Shown here one piece after another: positions 5,208 to 5,298 of a DNA stretch of 5,298 bases. The notes beneath the pieces are model-generated. The model was not told the origin of the DNA, ran no database searches, and saw nothing but the letters and a program-made list of their open reading frames with translations. Within the stretch, counting starts at the first letter, position 1. Every line of letters begins with the position of its first letter. Position numbers and translations under genes: made by a program. Source of the stretch: Bacillota bacterium. GTDB taxonomy: Bacteria > Bacillota > Clostridia > Clostridiales > Clostridiaceae. The stretch is taken from contig JAEXSY010000001.1 in assembly GCA_023440105.1 (NCBI GenBank), positions 1 through 5,298 on the forward strand. The letters are read 5' to 3'.

Positions 5208-5298
5208 CAGTCTTATCTGTTACCCTTTCTATAGTTATACTGCTAAAATTATCGCTCTGCTTAATTGATACAACCTTTTGTTTTGATAGCTCTAGAAG
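5200..5298 (-). CDS. scpA: Segregation and condensation protein A, C-terminal end (runs off the right edge)
   Basis: The minus-strand frame entering from the right edge encodes 32 residues (LLELSKQKVVSIKQSDNFSS then ITIERVTDKTDE) before TAA at 5202-5200. LLELxKxxxV followed by QxxxFxxI resembles the C-terminal winged helix of the ScpA kleisin, which binds the SMC head. Its position directly before scpB with an 8-nt overlap is the standard scpA-scpB order. Only the C-terminus is visible, so the identification rests mainly on context plus this short match. Confidence 0.85.
   Translation of the reverse strand, partial: LLELSKQKVVSIKQSDNFSSITIERVTDKTDE

Noticed and set aside
4987..5268. Plus-strand open frame opposite the scpB start and scpA end
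   Set aside because: Antisense to the scpA-scpB junction; no ribosome site and no family pattern.

Overview
The window is AT-rich, with low-GC codon use, AGGAGG-type ribosome sites and compact genes. It carries the sporulation gene ytfJ (gerW) beside scpA/scpB and a DacB-type D,D-carboxypeptidase. This points to an endospore-forming Firmicute, most likely Clostridium or a close relative. It looks chromosomal; I see no insertion sequence, phage gene, CRISPR array, tRNA or rRNA.

Layout, left to right. (1) On the minus strand at 3-2429 is a redox operon. It starts with a PyrK-like FAD/NAD reductase with an extra cysteine-rich N-terminus (1416-2429). An FAD-dependent oxidoreductase with a four-cysteine cluster follows with no gap (138-1415). 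Last comes the start of a very small Cys/Gly-rich protein that runs off the left edge (3-107). (2) A strong intrinsic terminator (2488-2523) ends the minus-strand gene for a secreted D-Ala-D-Ala carboxypeptidase (2529-3566). (3) A short divergent intergenic region (3567-3649) holds overlapping sigma-E-like promoter candidates on both strands around a small inverted repeat. (4) On the plus strand, a DUF2953 membrane protein (YtfI-like, 3650-4165) is followed by ytfJ (4187-4564). A perfect GNRA-loop hairpin sits between the ytfJ Shine-Dalgarno sequence and its start codon. (5) A bidirectional terminator (4572-4613) separates ytfJ from convergent scpB (4614-5207). The scpB start overlaps the 3' end of scpA, which enters from the right edge.

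How the genes fit together. The carboxypeptidase, DUF2953 protein and YtfJ look like a sporulation and spore-germination neighbourhood, perhaps read from one divergent control region. ScpA and ScpB are condensin partners of SMC in chromosome segregation. The two flavoproteins probably form one electron-transfer unit: NAD(P)H to FAD to an Fe-S cluster in the reductase, then to the FAD/Cys-cluster oxidoreductase. Its substrate cannot be told from sequence. This flavoprotein pair with its Cys-rich small protein is the least characterised system here.
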